From Oncomelania hupensis (taxonomy: Eukaryota; Mollusca; Gastropoda; Littorinimorpha; Pomatiopsidae), in contig JBAHVR010000292.1 of the NCBI GenBank assembly GCA_036898135.1, positions 127,501 to 191,500 on the forward strand: a DNA stretch of 64,000 bases, given 5' to 3'. Under the pieces are notes generated by a model. It was not told where the DNA came from. It worked only from the letters and a program-made list of their open reading frames with translations, and made no database searches. The position numbers and the translations under genes are program-made. The stretch's first letter is position 1, and every line of letters starts with the position of its first letter. This document shows, one piece after another, positions 9,362 through 22,653 of the stretch.

Positions 9362-10909
9362 TTCATAATTTGATTAATGCATAATGAACAATAAGAAGAA
9401 CAAAATAATTGTAATTGCATGAGGAAATAAATAAATAAATAAATATATAAACAAACAAACAAACAAACAAATAATTTATTAATTCATTCATTCCCTCAGC
9501 ACAAGCTATACATGAAAAGTTTATTATTTCAGCAAGAAATTATAAAATTCTTTGCACAAAAATCAGCTGGATGTTGTTTTTGTTGCAAAAACCGTTGTTG
9601 TTTTTTAATTCTTTTTAATACCATTGTTGTTATGATTCCTTCAACGAACAATCAATTTCGCACTTAATCCTGCAATAATGTTTGCTGTAGCGTTTGTAGT
9701 TTTGGTGCTATGGCATATTGCTGTAGCTGTTTTGTATATATCTTTCTTTGGTTAATGTGAAGCTCTCAGCGTAAAATTTCACACAAACATAGTAATTAAT
9801 ATTACAAAGTTTGTATTCTATGGAAATTAAGATATTTGCCATACTTTAAATTTGAGAGCATAGATTATAGATAATATTATAAAAATTTGTTTTATATTAC
9901 CACTGTAAATAATTTCTCCAAAACAAAAACAGAAAAGTATTGAAAGTAAGAAAATGGTGGTAGGGCAAAAGATTTATTTTATATTTTAAGTTTAAAAAGA
10001 ATTCAAACAGTAAGTCTACATTCTGGAAGTTGCTGCTTATAAATAGTAAATACAAACATGAGATTGTTTTGGGGTTTTTTTAAAGTCGTTTTAATTTTTT
10101 ACACCGAGGATAAGCCATATGGAGTAAAATCTATTATTTTCCATAAACCATTTCTGCTTTCGGCTGCTAAAGTTGGTACATGTAAGTATGGGACAATTAA
10201 TGTTTACAACACAAAAAATGTTTGTTAAATACAACACAGACCAGCCGACCCTGCCGCTTTCAATAAAAACAAGAAATAGACAAATAGGAAAATATGACCG
10301 GATTTGTTTATTTGATTGTGCCTTTTCCGTCGAAAGAATTAGACAAAGATGAACAACTATTATTGTAACAGATCAATTATTCTCACAATCAAACGTTTTG
10401 AAAGTAACTGGCCAACCGGTCAAATAATGAATGCTTGGGCTAAAACAACACGTAAATCAAAAGTTCATAGGAGTTAAGGACAGTAAATTGACAGGGTAAA
10501 ACACAATGGGTGTAATTGCAATAAAATAATACATGATTCAAAGAAACAGTGTGATTATAAAAGTCATTTACCTTGCTGCGATATTTGAGTTGTTTGATAA
10601 TGTAAACTAAAAGAAGACATAAAAAACTCAAGGTAAAAACAAATTTTTTTAAAAAGAAATTTTCATGTGTGCATCACTGCACTGGCCAAATATAAAAACA
10701 AAACACATCAAGCACTATTTATATTAAAATCAAATTAATTAAGAATGAATAAAAACCATGAACAATTTATTAAAGAGACTAAGTCGCATTTCTCTACCCA
10801 CACTATCCCTTAATTCACCCCATAAATCCTGATTTTAGTTGTACTGATCTAAAGGTGGATCCTCCCTCACCCTCTTTCCCAAACTCCAACAAAATTGAAA
10901 TACATCATT

Positions 10910-10911
<2 letters not shown>

Positions 10912-10970
<59 letters not shown>

Positions 10971-10983
10971 CCACACACACACA
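10912..10983. repeat. (CA)n microsatellite
   Basis: About 72 bp of CA repeats with one C-rich interruption. The antisense cysteine/valine ORF across it is an artefact. Confidence 0.95.
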
Positions 10984-11452
10984 TCCGAGCACCCAAACAC
11001 AAACAAACACATACACTATATCGTCGTATGAACATAGCTGAAATCACACAAAAGAAGTCAACTAAATAATGAAAGCTAAATAATTCATTTAAATAGAAAT
11101 AATTCACTAACCAACCACGAATAGTCTGAAATGAATCATCGTGTACTCAATTTAAAAAGAGCGATCTCCTACTTATTCAGATTTGACCACTGTTTACTCA
11201 ATGTATAAAAAAGAAAACAACAAAACACACACGTAAGTATAAAATACAAACTGCTTTGTCATTCGTGACTTTGCAGATAATTCAAAACAAATACATAGTT
11301 TAAAAAAAAGCAACTCTATCAATAAGGTCTTGACATTTAAAACACTATGAGATGTACTCGTACATAACCCCTATCGCCTGTAAATTAATTAGCATCACGT
11401 TTCGATGGCAAAAATGTGGAGTTCCAGTCCTATTCGTTGTACATGGAGGTCT

Positions 11453-11790
11453 TCAATCCTGCTTTCTTTCCTGAACCTTTCTTCCCAGACCCACCACCAC
11501 TTTCCCGTTCCCGTCCCAGACATTGAGGCCATCCGGGAAGTTGGTACGCAGCTTACAGCGCCACGATTTCTCTCTTTGTTTTCGGAGTACTGGGTTGTTG
11601 TGTTTTATTTGTTCAATGGCTGTGCATATTAGGTAGATAACGGTGTTGTCAGGTTGAAGAAAGTTTTTAGCTATGAGAGATTTGTGTACTGATTTTGTTG
11701 TTGTTGAAAGAATGTCTGAACGGTGCTTGTTGAAACGTTGTCTGAGAGTGTTGGCTGTTCTCCAGTGTGTTACGCATCGTGGTACTACTT
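11453..11790 (-). pseudogene. Penelope-like GIY-YIG endonuclease C-terminal relic
   Basis: The minus strand is open for roughly 110 codons ending at a TGA at 11455-11453. It reads LRQRFNKHRSDI, then a LIAKNF block, IEQIKHN and REKSWRCKLRTNFPDGLN. These follow the order seen in GIY-YIG domains of Penelope-like retroelements (LRxRxxxHRxDI, xAKHF, IE, RxxxExxWIxxLxTxxPxGLN). The GIY-YIG signature itself and the RT are absent, so this is only the end of an element. Assignment is by motif order alone. Confidence 0.5.
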
Positions 11791-11938
11791 GTCACATAAT
11801 TTAGAATTTAAATATATTCCGCAGGCCGTTGATACAACTGGCCTGGATATGTAACAGAGCTTTAATTTCTCATTGTTTATTAAAGTCAAACGATTTTATT
11901 ACTTTTAACTGATGATTGTCCCCCCGTTGGGGTGTCGG

Positions 11939-12698
<760 letters not shown>

Positions 12699-13118
12699 CC
12701 GGGGGTTTCAGTATAAATAGTATCCCCACTTTCTGGAAATTTAGTGCTTTAAATTCCCACTGTCGCTGTCTTTCTCCTTTGTTCTTTCTCATTCCTGCTC
12801 TGTTCTATCAATCTGCTATACTATCTTCTTCTTCGCTAGACCAGTCACCTAACTTTTTTCTTGAAAACTCTTCCGGGACAAGACTCCTTATTTGTGTGTG
12901 AGGTCTGTTGGATCAGCTTGGGAATATTGGACGCTTTCTGCCAGGTGGTCACTAGGGTTTGCTATGATGTTATTATTTTTAGCAATGTAGGCATTTTATA
13001 TGTATGTGTTTTGGCAGATCTTTTATGCGGATCAGGGTTTGTCCGGTCCTGATTTGGCTCGGAAGAATCCGCTGGACCTAAATCAATAATCATGTAATGT
13101 AATGTAACTGATGATTGT

Positions 13119-14327
13119 ATTTTCGTAGAACACAAAGACGTTTGTAGTGATAAAGCATTCAAAGTTGCATCTTCCCGTTTAACAATTCGTTCAGTCCAGT
13201 CAATTCATTACAAACGAACCCACAGTGTGATCGGATCAAACAAAATGTTAAGCTTACCAGAGGTCCATATGTGGCGAGACTATGAATTAACCATTTTATC
13301 TCAAAGATAATTTCTTTTCTTTATTTAGGTGTATTTGAATGTAAGGCCTACACAGACCCACAGTTAACAAAATTAATATAACTGTGCCAAATAAGTTAAA
13401 GCAATAAAGTTTTTTTTAAGACCATTGAAATGTCCATTAGTTCTATTGTTAAAATTGTTACGTATTCTCTGTTCAAAGTCACTAAAATATGTGGCATAAT
13501 ACATACACAGTATTTAGCATACACACACTCATACGCACACACACGCACACACACACACAAACACACACCCATACACACAAGCACACACACCCACACACAC
13601 ATACACATGTCCATTAATCACAAATCATTAATAATGGTCAAGAAATAGTCAAGAATTTCAAATGTGTATTAAAAAATTAAACATCATCAAACGAGTCACT
13701 GTAAACAAAACTCACCGAGGCCAGCGGAAAATAAAACAATGAAATAATAAATTGATTTTGTACTTTCTTCTGAGTTTAGCGTCCTCTGAGACTATTGTCT
13801 TTACCGGACGCTTGGCGGGGAAGTGAGGAAGGGGAAGGAAGAGTGAGGGGGGGGTAGGGAAGCGAAGGTGGGAGAAAGGGATAGGGAGAGTGGAATGGGC
13901 GAGGGGGTGGGGGTGGGCAATAAAAAAGACAATTATATCCTCGGCTGTGGCAACCGGCTAAAACTTAAAAACCACACCAGGAGCTATAAAGTAATCTGTG
14001 ACCCAATTTAAAAATAGATCAGTTTTAAACTATAAGGGAGGAAAAATATAAAACTTTATAAAATGCTGCAAACGACAGTCTGTTACATCATCATAAAAGA
14101 GTACCCCGTTTAAATATAAAACAAACCGAAAGCACCTTCACAACAGATAAAAGCTTTTTAAAAGAGTAGGCAGCTAACGCTTTTGTGTATTGGGAGACAA
14201 ACACGTGTTTAGGCGCACGCCTATACAAACAGGCATGGATAGCTTGTTAAGACTTCTTTTAGACATTGTAGGTGAGACACACTTTAACAGAGGGCCTCAA
14301 AGTTAATTGCTGTGAACGGTTGTCAGT

Positions 14328-14397
<70 letters not shown>

Positions 14398-15598
14398 CCC
14401 TCATTCTCCCTCTCTGTGTATGGTTATGTGTGTCATGTGTAGGTTTGAACATTTATCAGAATTTAAAATTAGAAAGGATTTTTTTAAAATAAAGCTTTTT
14501 GTGTTCTTTTTAATTAAAATTTTATTTAAAGTAATTGTATTTTGTCTGATGTTTTGAATATAGCGAGTTTGTCCTCAGTCACAACATAAAAGTAGCAAGA
14601 AATTATCTATTTGTATCAGTCCATGAATTTATTTGAAAAAGATTTTAATTAATCGAAAATTCGAAGCTCTTAATACAGGTGTTTGTTGTTTTCATCTCTT
14701 CATACGCTCTTACAGAATAGGCGAAAAAGGTGGAGTCCGGGAAAAGGCAAACCGCGAAGGAACCCACGTGATATAAACCACAGGACTACCACTGCGTTGT
14801 TAAAATAGGCTTCCTACCACAGAGTGCCATAGCTGGCTCAGAAACCCTGAATTAGAGTTATTTGCAACCCACAAATACGGACGAGGTGCCAACAAGGATG
14901 TTGAAGATGGAATCACACCATAGTTACGTTCTGAGCAAGCAGTTTAATTCGTCGAATTTCGGGATTATTTCCATAAAGTTAAAAACATGCGCGCTTGACA
15001 GTTGTTGTTGATTACAGCAACAGACAGGTTTTCCATAATGAAACTTGAGGTTGCCAGAATGTATTAATCCTCAGTATATATAATTCATTCGTCTCAAAAT
15101 AAATATATAATTAAAAATAAATAAATAAAATGAATAAGTATATAAACAAACAAATAGCATAAACAAATAAATAAATAAACAAGTAAAGAAAGAAAGAAAT
15201 AGCAGATGTGTGTTTGGGGGTGGGGAAAGTCCACTTATAAGCCATTACCACTACAATCAGGATTGAGAGTGTGAGGGTGGAGGGGAGGTTGTGGGTGGGG
15301 TGAGTAGAGGAATTTCTAGTAATATATGCACACCTGGACTTTTTTCTCACATAAATTAATTGTTAATCATGATGCTAAATCCAGTCTTAATTAACTTGTT
15401 TTTTATATAAATACTAGTGCTTGATGTCTTTATATTTTTTTTAATTAATACCTCGCCAGCATTTTATATGTGCTTTAAAAAAAATGTGTGTGTGTTTTGT
15501 TTAATAAACCGAAAATGTGTGCTGTTATCTTGAAAGTGATGAGCTTCTTCTTTCTTCATTTAGTAAATGAATAAATAAATAAATAAATAAATACTCAC
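13119..15598. other. Non-coding region with simple repeats
   Basis: No gene recognised. Contents are a (CA)n-rich stretch at about 13523-13607, a G/A-rich stretch at 13815-13920, a (CT)n array at 14331-14393 and (AAAT)n tracts near 15110-15200 and 15567-15593. Confidence 0.6.
14331..14393. repeat. (CT)n microsatellite
   Basis: Uninterrupted CT dinucleotides over about 63 bp. The serine/leucine ORF across it is not a gene. Confidence 0.95.
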
Positions 15599-15698
15599 CG
15601 AAAGAAGCACAATCAACAAAGGTTAGGGCGGAGAACAGAGCAAACGCCACAATAATAACGACGTGCCAAGAACCGAAACATTTCCTGCTGGCGGCCAT
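15599..15698 (-). CDS. Candidate first coding exon with signal peptide
   Basis: The minus strand has ATG in a strong context (aaaATGGCC) at 15698, then 33 codons and one extra base before a consensus donor G|GTGAGT at 15598. The peptide begins MAASRKCFGSW, followed by a hydrophobic stretch VVIIVAFALFSALTFV and VDCA, a good signal-peptide layout. The phase-1 intron is typical after signal peptides of secreted or membrane proteins. Later exons would lie to the left; none was recognised between 9 and 15.6 kb. This is one of few host-gene candidates in the window. A chance ORF cannot be excluded without transcripts. Confidence 0.5.
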
Positions 15699-16362
15699 TT
15701 TTGGATTGGCCGGACGTTTTCACAGTCCTTTAAACCATAGAGACGTTTGTTTTTATGCCGGCGTCAAAAGCACACAATCATACCTATTTATGTTATAATA
15801 TCATAAATATGTGGATCAGGACGTTTCTTTCCTTCTTTTGTATTTTATTTTATAACACAATATATACAGAGGGAAATCCTAGACAAATAAATACGGTGCT
15901 TTGTTTGTGACACGATCACCTGGATGGGAATGTGGCTAACCACAGACAAGGAAGATTATTTCTACTACCATTTATGTCACTATGTCTATGTCATTTCAAA
16001 GTCAATCCTTATAAGTAGTTTGAAATAAATATGAATAACTAATACATTAAGCGCCTACCCCACTAGAGCTCATAGTTTAACAGATAAGAAAAAAACAACA
16101 AAAAACCACACTTAATTGGTGGTATCGCCAGCAAACTAAATGACTTTAAACAACCAATATATACGACCCTACTAGAGTCATAGTGCGACGTGATTTATAA
16201 CACTAAGAAAAAAAACACACCAAAACCCCACTGTGGTGTTTTTTGTATTCTCACCCATCCAACTACACCGGATCTTAAACTGAACTGCTTTAAAACAACC
16301 AACTACTACGACCCTACATTTTTCGAATTGTGTTCGACTTATGATCCTTCCAGATATTGCCT
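15699..16362. other. Upstream region without recognised gene
   Basis: Lies 5' of the signal-peptide exon on the minus strand. AT-rich, with two diverged copies of a short motif (actagagctcatag near 16063 and actagagtcatag near 16170). No promoter element was assigned. Confidence 0.5.
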
Positions 16363-17000
16363 TCTTATTCTTCTTCTTCTTCTACTTTTCTTTCTTCTTT
16401 TTTTTTCTTTCTTTCTTCTTTTTCTTTCTTCTTCTTCTTCTTCTTCTTCTTCTTCTTCTTTCTTCTTCTTCTTCTTTTTTTCTTTCTTCTTCTTCTTCTT
16501 CCTCTACTTCTTTTTTCTTCTTCTTCTCTTCTTTTCTTCTTCTCTTCTTTTCTTCTTCTTCTTCTTTCTTTCTCTTCTTTCTTTCTTCTTCTTCTTCTTC
16601 TCTTCTTTTTCTTCTTCTTCTTCTTCTTCTTCTTCTTCTTCTTCTTCTTCTCTACTTCTTCTTCTTCCTCTCCTCCTCTTCCTCCTCATCTTCCTCTTCT
16701 ACTTCTTGTTCTCTTCTTTCTTCTTCTTTTCTTCTTCTTTCTTCTTCTTCTTTTTTCTTCTTCTTCTTCTTTCTTTCTTCTTCTTCTTCTTCTTCTTCTT
16801 CTTCTTCTTCTTCTTCTTCTTCTTCTTCTTCTTCTTCTTCTTCCACTCTCTCTACTTCTTCTTCTTCCTTCTGTTTCCTTCTTCTTCTTCCTCCCCTCCT
16901 CATCCTCTTTCTTCTTCTTCTTCTGTTTCCGTCTTCTTCTTCTTCTTCTTCTTCTTCTTCTTCTTCTTCTTCTTCTTCTTCTTCTTCTTCTTCTTCTTCT
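16363..17000. repeat. Long (TTC)n polypyrimidine tract
   Basis: About 640 bp, almost purely T and C on this strand, dominated by TTC with CTT/TCC variants and rare A or G. Open frames exist in all six frames because TTC/GAA repeats lack stops. It could form triplex DNA, as GAA/TTC repeats do. Confidence 0.95.
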
Positions 17001-17975
17001 AATAAAATCCATGATCAATCGGTTGATTGTTTAGGGATTATTACTGGAGAACGGAGATGGGGAAGGAGGGTGGGAGTCTTCGAGATTCAAGATGTGGCTT
17101 ATTAATTTTTTTGTTTTGTAAAGAAAACCTTTTGGCTAGGGAGGACATAATTACCTGTAAATATTCTTTGTCTACAATGGAGTCCGAAAGACAGCAATAC
17201 TGATGTACCCAAACCTCACACAACCAAATATCACGCAACAGATTTATCTCAAAAGCACACGTCACATACAACGGATGTAGGTAAACATCCCACGCTTGAT
17301 GTAGGCCTATTGAAAACTCATACAATGAGCGCTCTCATTAACACAATGGCAGCTGAACATGCCTTGCCCGGGATCAACCACACACATCCACAAAGATGGG
17401 AACCAGAAGCAAGGCAAAATAATTCATGGCGTAAACCTAACTATTGAGAGTTTTCACGGCCATGAAATCAACAACCACTAACAGAGCGTGTAGCTTCAAA
17501 CAAAGTCAAATTCGCATCTACGTTAGGGCAGGCAAAGGTTGCACATTAATTTTACTTTCTCCAGTCATTTTCATTCAGGAAGTTTGTCGCCATTTCCACT
17601 TCAGATTGTTACAACTAATGAAGCCTCATCCGCTATCTTTATGTACACTTCATAGAAACTCCGCGAGCATTCGTTGTAAGTAAAGCATTTCAATGCCAAG
17701 TCATGCCCTAGGCCTATTGTGTGTTAAATGATTTTTGAAAGAAATAAACTCGCGCTACAGTGGCCTTGTAGCAGCGACACTGTTGGATTTTGATTTGGGG
17801 ATATCGAGATTTGGGATTTGAGATGATATTCGTCACTTAGGTGGGCGAAATATGGGAGAAAAAGGACGGAGTGCTTACTTGCTTATTTATTTATTTATTT
17901 ATTTTAGATGAGAGGAATATAATATACAGTTAATAAATTATATTGCCAATAATAATAGTATAGCGAACTCAGTGT
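17001..17975. other. No gene recognised
   Basis: Mixed-composition sequence. A 79-codon ORF at 17444-17683 has no recognisable domain. (TTTA)n occurs near 17883-17905. Confidence 0.5.
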
Positions 17976-19054
17976 CTATCCTTTTCTATCCTATCCCGTA
18001 ACTCGAAAGTCGTTGGGGCACAACAGATGATCGTTTAACCAGCGTACTCCATCTTTCTCTGTCCTCAGCAACCCTCATGGCTTCGCTCAATGTAAAGACA
18101 GTCTATTCTCGAATGTTGTCCTCCCACCTCTTTTTCTGACTCCATCTTCTTCTGCCTCCTTGCGACGTGCCTTGCAGAATGATCTTTGCAAGGCCTGATG
18201 CTTTGCTGGCGTGGCCATACAATCGGAGTTTCTGTTTCTTCACCATTGTGAGCTTGTCATCGTGTTGTCCTAGGGCTTTTGTGATGGTCTGTCGGATTTC
18301 GTTGTTGGTGATGTGCTGGGTATAGGAAATGCCCAGAAGGCGTAGATTTGATGTAGAGGGTCTATGTTTCGCAAGCGTATAGGAAGATGGAGATGACAAA
18401 GGAGCGCAGCAGCCTTACCGTGGAATGTAGATTGATGGTACTGTCTTTCCAAATGGGCTTCAACCTTGTCAGGGCAGCAGTTGTTTGTGCAATCCTGAAG
18501 AGGACTTCCTGTCGGGACTCGTTGTCTGATACAATGGCTCCTAAATATTTGAAGCTATGCACTGTGTTGAGGGATTGGCCTTAGACTTTGATGTCCATGT
18601 TGATGCCATTGGTGTTGTTGGTTATCATTTTGGTCTTCCATGCACTTATTTCCATTCCATAGGCTCTGGAGGTGGTGTCAAGCCTCTGTACCAGCTGTCC
18701 ACGTTCTTGTTCCTCTCCAGCCCATCCATCAATGTCCACCGCAAAACGGGGGTTGGAGATTGCTCTACCCCCTATTCTGACTGTGCGTTCGTGATCTGTA
18801 ATGGCATCTGACATGATGTGCTCTAGGAAGATGTTGAAGAGTGTTGGAGAGAGTAGGCATCGTTGACACACGCCGATTGTTGTTCTGAACCAGATTCCGA
18901 TGGCGCTGTTGTGGAGGACTGCACTGGTAGCCTTGTTATACAGGCTTTTGATGACTTCAATAATGTTAGAGCTGATGTTGTACGCTCTCATGGTTGCCCA
19001 TAGAGCTGCATGCCAGACTCGGTCAAACGCTTTCTTGAAGTCTACACACACATG
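17976..19054 (-). mobile_element. RTE-like LINE copy 2, 5' truncated
   Basis: The minus strand holds the RT from the DFKKAFDRV block to the end, including the thumb and the C-terminal region (KKQKLRLYGHASKA, RRWSQKKRWEDN). The 3' end reads GGGATAGGATAG near 17976-17995. The active site reads FAVD where FADD is expected, and several frameshifts occur. Truncation near 19054 is typical of incomplete reverse transcription. Confidence 0.85.
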
Positions 19055-19599
19055 ATACTGAGCTATCCTGCATTTCGACAATTAGCCGATTATCACGTCA
19101 AAGTTCAAAACTGAATCGTGTACTTAATTCTGATGTTATTTTGATTAAATCAAATGTATGGGGTTGGGCGAAATACAAAATACACTCACAGCTGAAGGAG
19201 TAACTTGAAGTGAGCTGCGTTACTTTTAATAGAGTGTGTGCATCAAGGAAGAATCCAATACCAATTAAATACTTAAAAAAATTTTTTAAATAAAAAACGT
19301 CAAATGTTATTTTTAACTACTTTTATACTTCAATGCATTCCTCGCTAAACATGAAGCCTGATCTTGCTGCAAATGTACGTCCAGCATTTGATGGTTTTCA
19401 CTCTCAGTTACCACAACAACAAAAAATAAATAAATAAAATTGTAACTCTCAGTTGTTCGGCCAATCGTCCGCATGCCTTGATCTACTTAAAGGGTTGCTC
19501 TAGGTGATAATTATACTTTCCAGGCTTGCCAAAGGGAATAAACTTTGTCCCTGTACATCGAAATCTCCAAGTCAATAGCTGCTTCCTTCAGACGTTTTA
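19055..19599. other. No gene recognised
   Basis: AT-rich spacer between two LINE fragments. No coding exon, RNA gene or clear repeat was seen. Confidence 0.5.
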
Positions 19600-20176
19600 C
19601 TCTTCGTTTATTGAGTCCGTTCTTACCTTTTTTTATCTGCTGGTATGGAAGTTTGCGCGTTAAAAACAAAAGTTTGCTGAATCGAGTGGTGAATGTCTGT
19701 GGGAAGGTTGTGGGAGTGAAACAAGAGAGTCTGCAGGTGTTGTATGAAAGGCGTGTTGTGCAGAAAGCCAGTTGCATTGCGCACCACTTCCAGCTCCTGC
19801 TTTCTGGAAGGCGCTACCGAACACTAAGGGTCAGAAATCTCAGAACGGGAAACAGTTTTATCCCAAAGGCTGTCTCATTACTTAATAAATGACATATGTG
19901 TGTGTGTGTTTTTGTGTGTGTGTGAGTGTGTTTGTATTTGTCCAAAATAATTTCAAGTGACATTTGCTGTCGTTTAATGTTAGCATGCATAAGTGTAATT
20001 ATATTAATGTGTGAGACTTTTATCCTCATTGTCATTATCATTGTTGTTGATATTATTATTGTGATGTTTATTTGTTTGTTGATTGTAATTGTACACCTCA
20101 ATGTAATTTCTAGTTAAAGATAATAAAGTTGTCTTATCTTATCTTATCTTATTATATCTTATCTTATCTTATCTTT
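19600..20176 (+). mobile_element. LINE 3' end (CR1/L2-like) with (TTATC)n tail
   Basis: An ORF through 19892 ends in LYERRVVQKA, LLSGRRYR and NSFIPKAVSLLN, the order found at the C-terminus of many animal LINE reverse transcriptases (tail of CR1/L2/Rex-type proteins). A 3' UTR with (TG)n follows, then ataaagttgtc and a (TTATC)n tail at about 20133-20176. Only the 3' end remains, and the upstream RT is missing. The clade is uncertain. It differs from the (GGATA)n-tailed family elsewhere in the window. Confidence 0.7.
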
Positions 20177-21042
20177 CAGGATATCTGGAGTCAGTTTTGC
20201 ATATTCCCCATGCTTTCTTGTCTGCATCTTTTGCAAAAGGCAAAATATAGCAGCGTCGACAAGTTTGTTCTGCAAACCAAGAGAGGTAACTTTAACGAGG
20301 TAAGACTAGGCCTATTTAAGGAATAGACCTATTGGAAGGTTCGTGGAGGTTCCTGAACCTTTTTTTCTTTTAAAAGTTTGAAGAACTTAGGTAACCTCCA
20401 AAAACAGGTTTGTGAAGCTCCACGAATCTTCCAATTAAGACAGCTATTTACGCACGCACACCCTTTAGCCATTAATATTAGTTGTAGAAATGGCACCGCT
20501 TCCAAAATATGTATAATAGGCACAGCGATTTCTGTTTACACGACGAGGAAGAAACGTCCCTAAAATTCAAATTTTAGTTTAGAGTGATAACAATGCAATT
20601 TCCCAAATATACACTGTTTATTAGACAAAAATAAACAAACCCCTTTCAAACCTTGACCTTTCAACGTGCAGTAAAACCTCATTCCCCCTTTTAAAAAAAA
20701 CCCACCTCAAACGTATGTAGTTGGAGCCTAATCGTCGTCGTCATCATCGTTGTTGTTGTTTTAAACGCCTATGCCTTGCGTGTGTAGATTCAGCTGGTCT
20801 TCTCTTCCACCCTTTGTGGCGAGGCGACAAGCAGAAAGTATGGGTCATGGGAGGTAGTCAAGGAGATAGGGGAATAAGGATTGGGAGTTAGGGGGACGTG
20901 GATTGGAGGGAGAGTGGGCGGGTAGATGAGGGATTTGTTCTGTTTTGTTTGTTTATTTGATTGGTTGGTTGGTTGTTTTGAGGAGAGGGGAAGGAGAGAA
21001 AGCTTCGTGAATGTAAAAAATAACAAAAACAGAGTTATTGCC
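20177..21042. other. No gene recognised
   Basis: Short imperfect palindrome at about 20332-20440, where tccaa-ttggaag and ggttcgtggag motifs recur in reverse complement (aggttcgtggaggttcctgaacc against ggtttgtgaagctccacgaatc). Otherwise no coding or RNA feature was seen. Confidence 0.45.
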
Positions 21043-21806
21043 GAAATGGAAAGTATTCACACTTTTCTGCTATCCTATGCACCAACGGGAATCCCCTCAA
21101 TGAAACATACTTCCGTTTTTTTTCTCCGCGTGTTTTAGTGAGTTATTTCCAAATATTCAAGAATAATAACATGTGTCACTGGCCACCTTGTATCGTACCC
21201 TCACATATTTTTATTTTTTTTGCTGCAGTTTATTACCCCTTTCTATCGCCAGTGGCGCGCCTAAACCCTACCTACCTAACATTATTTGTGAATTTTTGAA
21301 AAATATTCGGAAAAACATAACGCCCAGATGCTGGCTCGAACCCACACCTGTCAGGCGCCATTGGTTTCTGGCTTGCGAACAAGGCAAGTTAGTCCCGCCT
21401 TAGCCCACTTGGCCACAACGCTCGCCTAACAGAGTCAGTTACTTCGTGTTTTGTGAAGGTTGCGACGGCGAAGCTATGGAAAACTACAAGAGTCTTCAGG
21501 TCCTGTTTCACTTTCTGTCGATGATCGACGCACCTCCGAAGTCGCCACAAATACAGGCCTCTACGATTGTTTTTTGCATCCTTTCACTGAGCATGTACTT
21601 CCTCCACCGTTTTTATACTTATCCCACTCGTTTTCTGGCTCTAACAATCGTCGTTTTCGGCAATTTGCCATATTTAAAAGTCACGCATCAAGCTTTGATA
21701 AAAGCAAAACAAGCTAGACCGAACTTGGTTTCATGCTAACCTCGTTTTAATTTATAATGGCGATACCCACGAGTTTTTATGAGAGGTGCCGGAAAGTTGT
21801 GAATAG
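21043..21806 (+). repeat. Left arm of a large inverted repeat
   Basis: About 760 bp repeated in reverse orientation at 22835-23538 with high identity by eye. It contains a tRNA-like segment on the minus strand (21322-21430) and short ORFs that appear in both arms. Compared with the right arm it has about 56 extra bases inside the tRNA-like segment. The ends are gaaat-agtattcacac (outer) and gttgtgaatag (inner). Confidence 0.85.
21322..21430 (-). pseudogene. tRNA-like sequence (Leu/Ser type) in the left arm
   Basis: The minus strand carries TGGCCAAGTGGGCTAAGGCG, which fits a tRNA D-arm and polymerase III box A. About 70 bases later comes GTGGGTTCGAGCC, which fits the T-arm and box B. The spacing suggests a long variable arm (Leu or Ser class). 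No clean acceptor stem pairing was found, so this is a tRNA pseudogene or SINE head. The right arm keeps both boxes but lost the middle. Confidence 0.5.
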
Positions 21807-22421
21807 GTCCACTTACATCGCTTGCATAGCAGAAGCCAGTTTTATATGGAGAGATATACGGAACGATTAGGAGGTATTATTTTAGACATGTAATAGCCTA
21901 TATAAGGTGAGGAATATGTTTCCTATATTCGTTCCTAATAACCGTTATTTAATTTTTATTAAAAATCCCCTAGCGATCCATTTTACCAAATAAGTTACAC
22001 TGATGCGTAATAATACTTGTACTAATTTCAGTACCCCCGCTGAAGAGGTCTAAATCCGCAGTTCCGCCTATGTGAAGAAGAGCACGAACCATCAAGTTGA
22101 TCAACACACAGACATGCAACTATTCTTTCAAGAGGGGATGGGCCTTGTGAAGCAAACCCGGATGTTCTACAATTGAATACCACTCAAAGAGAAATGGAGA
22201 AGCGTGCTAAAACTTTAACTTCCTGCAAGACTCTTTTTCTCTCTCTGTCTGCCTGTCTGTCTCTCTGTGTTGTCTCTCTCCCCTCTTTTTCTCTTTGCCT
22301 CTCTTCCCCTCTCTCTTTCTCTCTCACTCTCCCTGAAGCATGTTATTAATTCTCTCAAACTGGCTAGCACCGCTCAACGAACGTATTAAAATTATAGGTA
22401 TGTGTCCTCGGTATGTACCAC
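21807..22421. other. Spacer between inverted arms
   Basis: No coding content was recognised. A CT-rich stretch occurs at 22237-22332. Confidence 0.5.
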
Positions 22422-22530
22422 GAGGGCTGCTGAGGACAGAAAGATGGAGTACGCTGACTAAACGATTATCGGTGGTGCCCCAAAGACGTCCGAGTAACGG
22501 GATAGGATAGGATAGGATAGGATAGGATAA
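22422..22530 (+). mobile_element. RTE-like LINE copy 3, 3' tail only
   Basis: About 109 bp matching the end of the LINE ORF (GCTGAGGACAG, GGAGTACGCTG) and ending in five GGATA units. Extreme 5' truncation. Confidence 0.8.
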
Positions 22531-22653
22531 GTCTAATAATGCGTGTGGTGTGAAGTCGGAGAAGGGAAGTGGCAGAGGCGAGCACCTGTGTACGTGGTGG
22601 TGAGAGAGACATAGACAGCGAGGAGAGAACACAGACAGGCAGACAAATTGAGA

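Larger units (their letters stand above)
9104..11452. other. AT-rich region without genes
   Basis: No credible coding exon. It contains an (ATAAT)n array at 9247-9361, an (AAAC)n run near 9452-9472 and a (CA)n tract at 10912-10983. The short ORFs cross these repeats or have no recognisable content. Confidence 0.6.

Noticed and set aside
13691..13760. Minus-strand donor-like ctcg|gtgagt as an exon of the signal-peptide gene
   Set aside because: No upstream acceptor with an open coding stretch of convincing content was found.
16190..17105. Long Phe/Ser/Leu and Glu/Lys/Arg ORFs in all frames
   Set aside because: They are translations of the TTC/GAA repeat, which lacks stop codons in every frame.
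21322..21430. Functional tRNA gene
   Set aside because: Boxes A and B fit, but no complete acceptor stem or clean cloverleaf could be drawn, and the arm copy at 23230 has lost the middle; kept as tRNA-like only.
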